Source: Phycisphaerae bacterium (GTDB lineage: Bacteria > Planctomycetota > Phycisphaerae > Sedimentisphaerales > Anaerohalosphaeraceae). From it: a stretch of 34,242 nt of DNA. The number at the start of each line of letters is the position of its first letter. The stretch's first letter is position 1. A model generated the notes under the pieces. The model saw nothing but the letters and a program-made list of their open reading frames with translations. It was not told the origin of the DNA and ran no database searches. This document shows positions 34,012-34,242 of this stretch, one piece after another. The stretch spans positions 1 to 34,242 of the forward strand of contig JAGPMT010000030.1 in NCBI GenBank assembly GCA_018052735.1, in the 5' to 3' direction. The position numbers were made by a program, and so were the translations under genes.

Positions 34012-34242
34012 GCCCGGAAATTATCGAAAAAATCCGAACATTAAAAAAGCAGCGAAAAGCGGTCATCCTGGCCCATAATTATCAGCCCGGACCCATACAG
34101 GATATTGCTGATTTTTCCGGAGATTCGCTGGGATTAAGCATCGAGGCGGCCAAAACGGATGCGGAGGTTATTGTTTTCTGCGGTGTACGGTTTATGGCTG
34201 AAACAGCGGCTGTGTTGTCGCCTGATAAGACGGTGCTGCTGC
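34008..34242 (+). CDS. nadA: Quinolinate synthase NadA, 3' truncated by window edge
   Basis: Condenses iminoaspartate with dihydroxyacetone phosphate to quinolinate in NAD synthesis, using a [4Fe-4S] cluster. Only the first 78 codons are present. Visible: ILAHNYQPG (20-28, substrate-binding His23), [10 protein letters not shown] (35-44), and [12 protein letters not shown] (56-67) with Cys58, the first of three cluster ligands. GTG 34008 overlaps the cysE TGA as GTGA, so translation is coupled. Association of this Fe-S enzyme with the Rrf2 regulator and cysteine genes suggests shared control by Fe-S or sulfur status. Confidence 0.93.
   Translation, partial: MSPEIIEKIRTLKKQRKAVILAHNYQPGPIQDIADFSGDSLGLSIEAAKTDAEVIVFCGVRFMAETAAVLSPDKTVLL

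Overview
The window looks like a chromosomal segment of a planctomycete, most probably a Phycisphaerae/Sedimentisphaerales-type anaerobe. This is an inference from gene content: a giant secreted subtilase with GYHY-closed beta-helix units and a dockerin-like EF-hand, a glycine-rich secretin, a serine/threonine kinase with a transmembrane anchor, and a Gld-type ABC operon. There is no rRNA, tRNA, CRISPR array, transposase or phage gene, and the layout is that of ordinary chromosome.

Layout. 2-1273 is the 3' part of a secretin gene closed by a strong terminator. 1507-4308 is a two-gene unit (secreted DUF3616-like protein, then a transmembrane Ser/Thr kinase) behind a near-consensus sigma-70 promoter. 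4318-5649 (-) is a divergent chorismate synthase. Diverging from it, 5931-7700 is a 589-residue P-loop protein resembling HPr kinase/PEP carboxykinase. 7720-9018 (-) is an EPSP synthase. After a 394-bp AT-rich leader region comes 9446-21628, one open reading frame of about 4060 codons: signal peptide, propeptide, subtilisin-like protease, two Fn3-like modules, three tandem parallel beta-helix units with GGN-repeat tracts, a dockerin-like motif and three more Fn3-like modules.

21850-26481 is a Gld-type ABC operon (ATPase, permease, GldG-like, DUF4340) ended by a terminator. On the minus strand follow tex (26537-28819), a 515-residue protein carrying an HPr-like domain (28921-30468) and an AT-rich exonuclease III gene (30577-31347). 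The right edge is a plus-strand cluster: Rrf2 Fe-S-type regulator, cysteine synthase, serine O-acetyltransferase and the start of quinolinate synthase nadA, cut by the window end.

How it fits together. The secretin, giant protease/adhesin and Gld-type transporter all concern the cell envelope or exterior. The two shikimate enzymes (AroC, AroA) flank the P-loop protein, and both deviate at residues normally thought to be catalytic or PEP-binding. The right-hand cluster couples cysteine synthesis to NAD synthesis under a probable Fe-S/cysteine-sensing regulator. The most striking objects are the triplicated giant protease with polyglycine-type tracts, the unusual AroC/AroA pair, and the co-occurrence of an HPr-kinase-like protein and an HPr-like domain in non-standard architectures.
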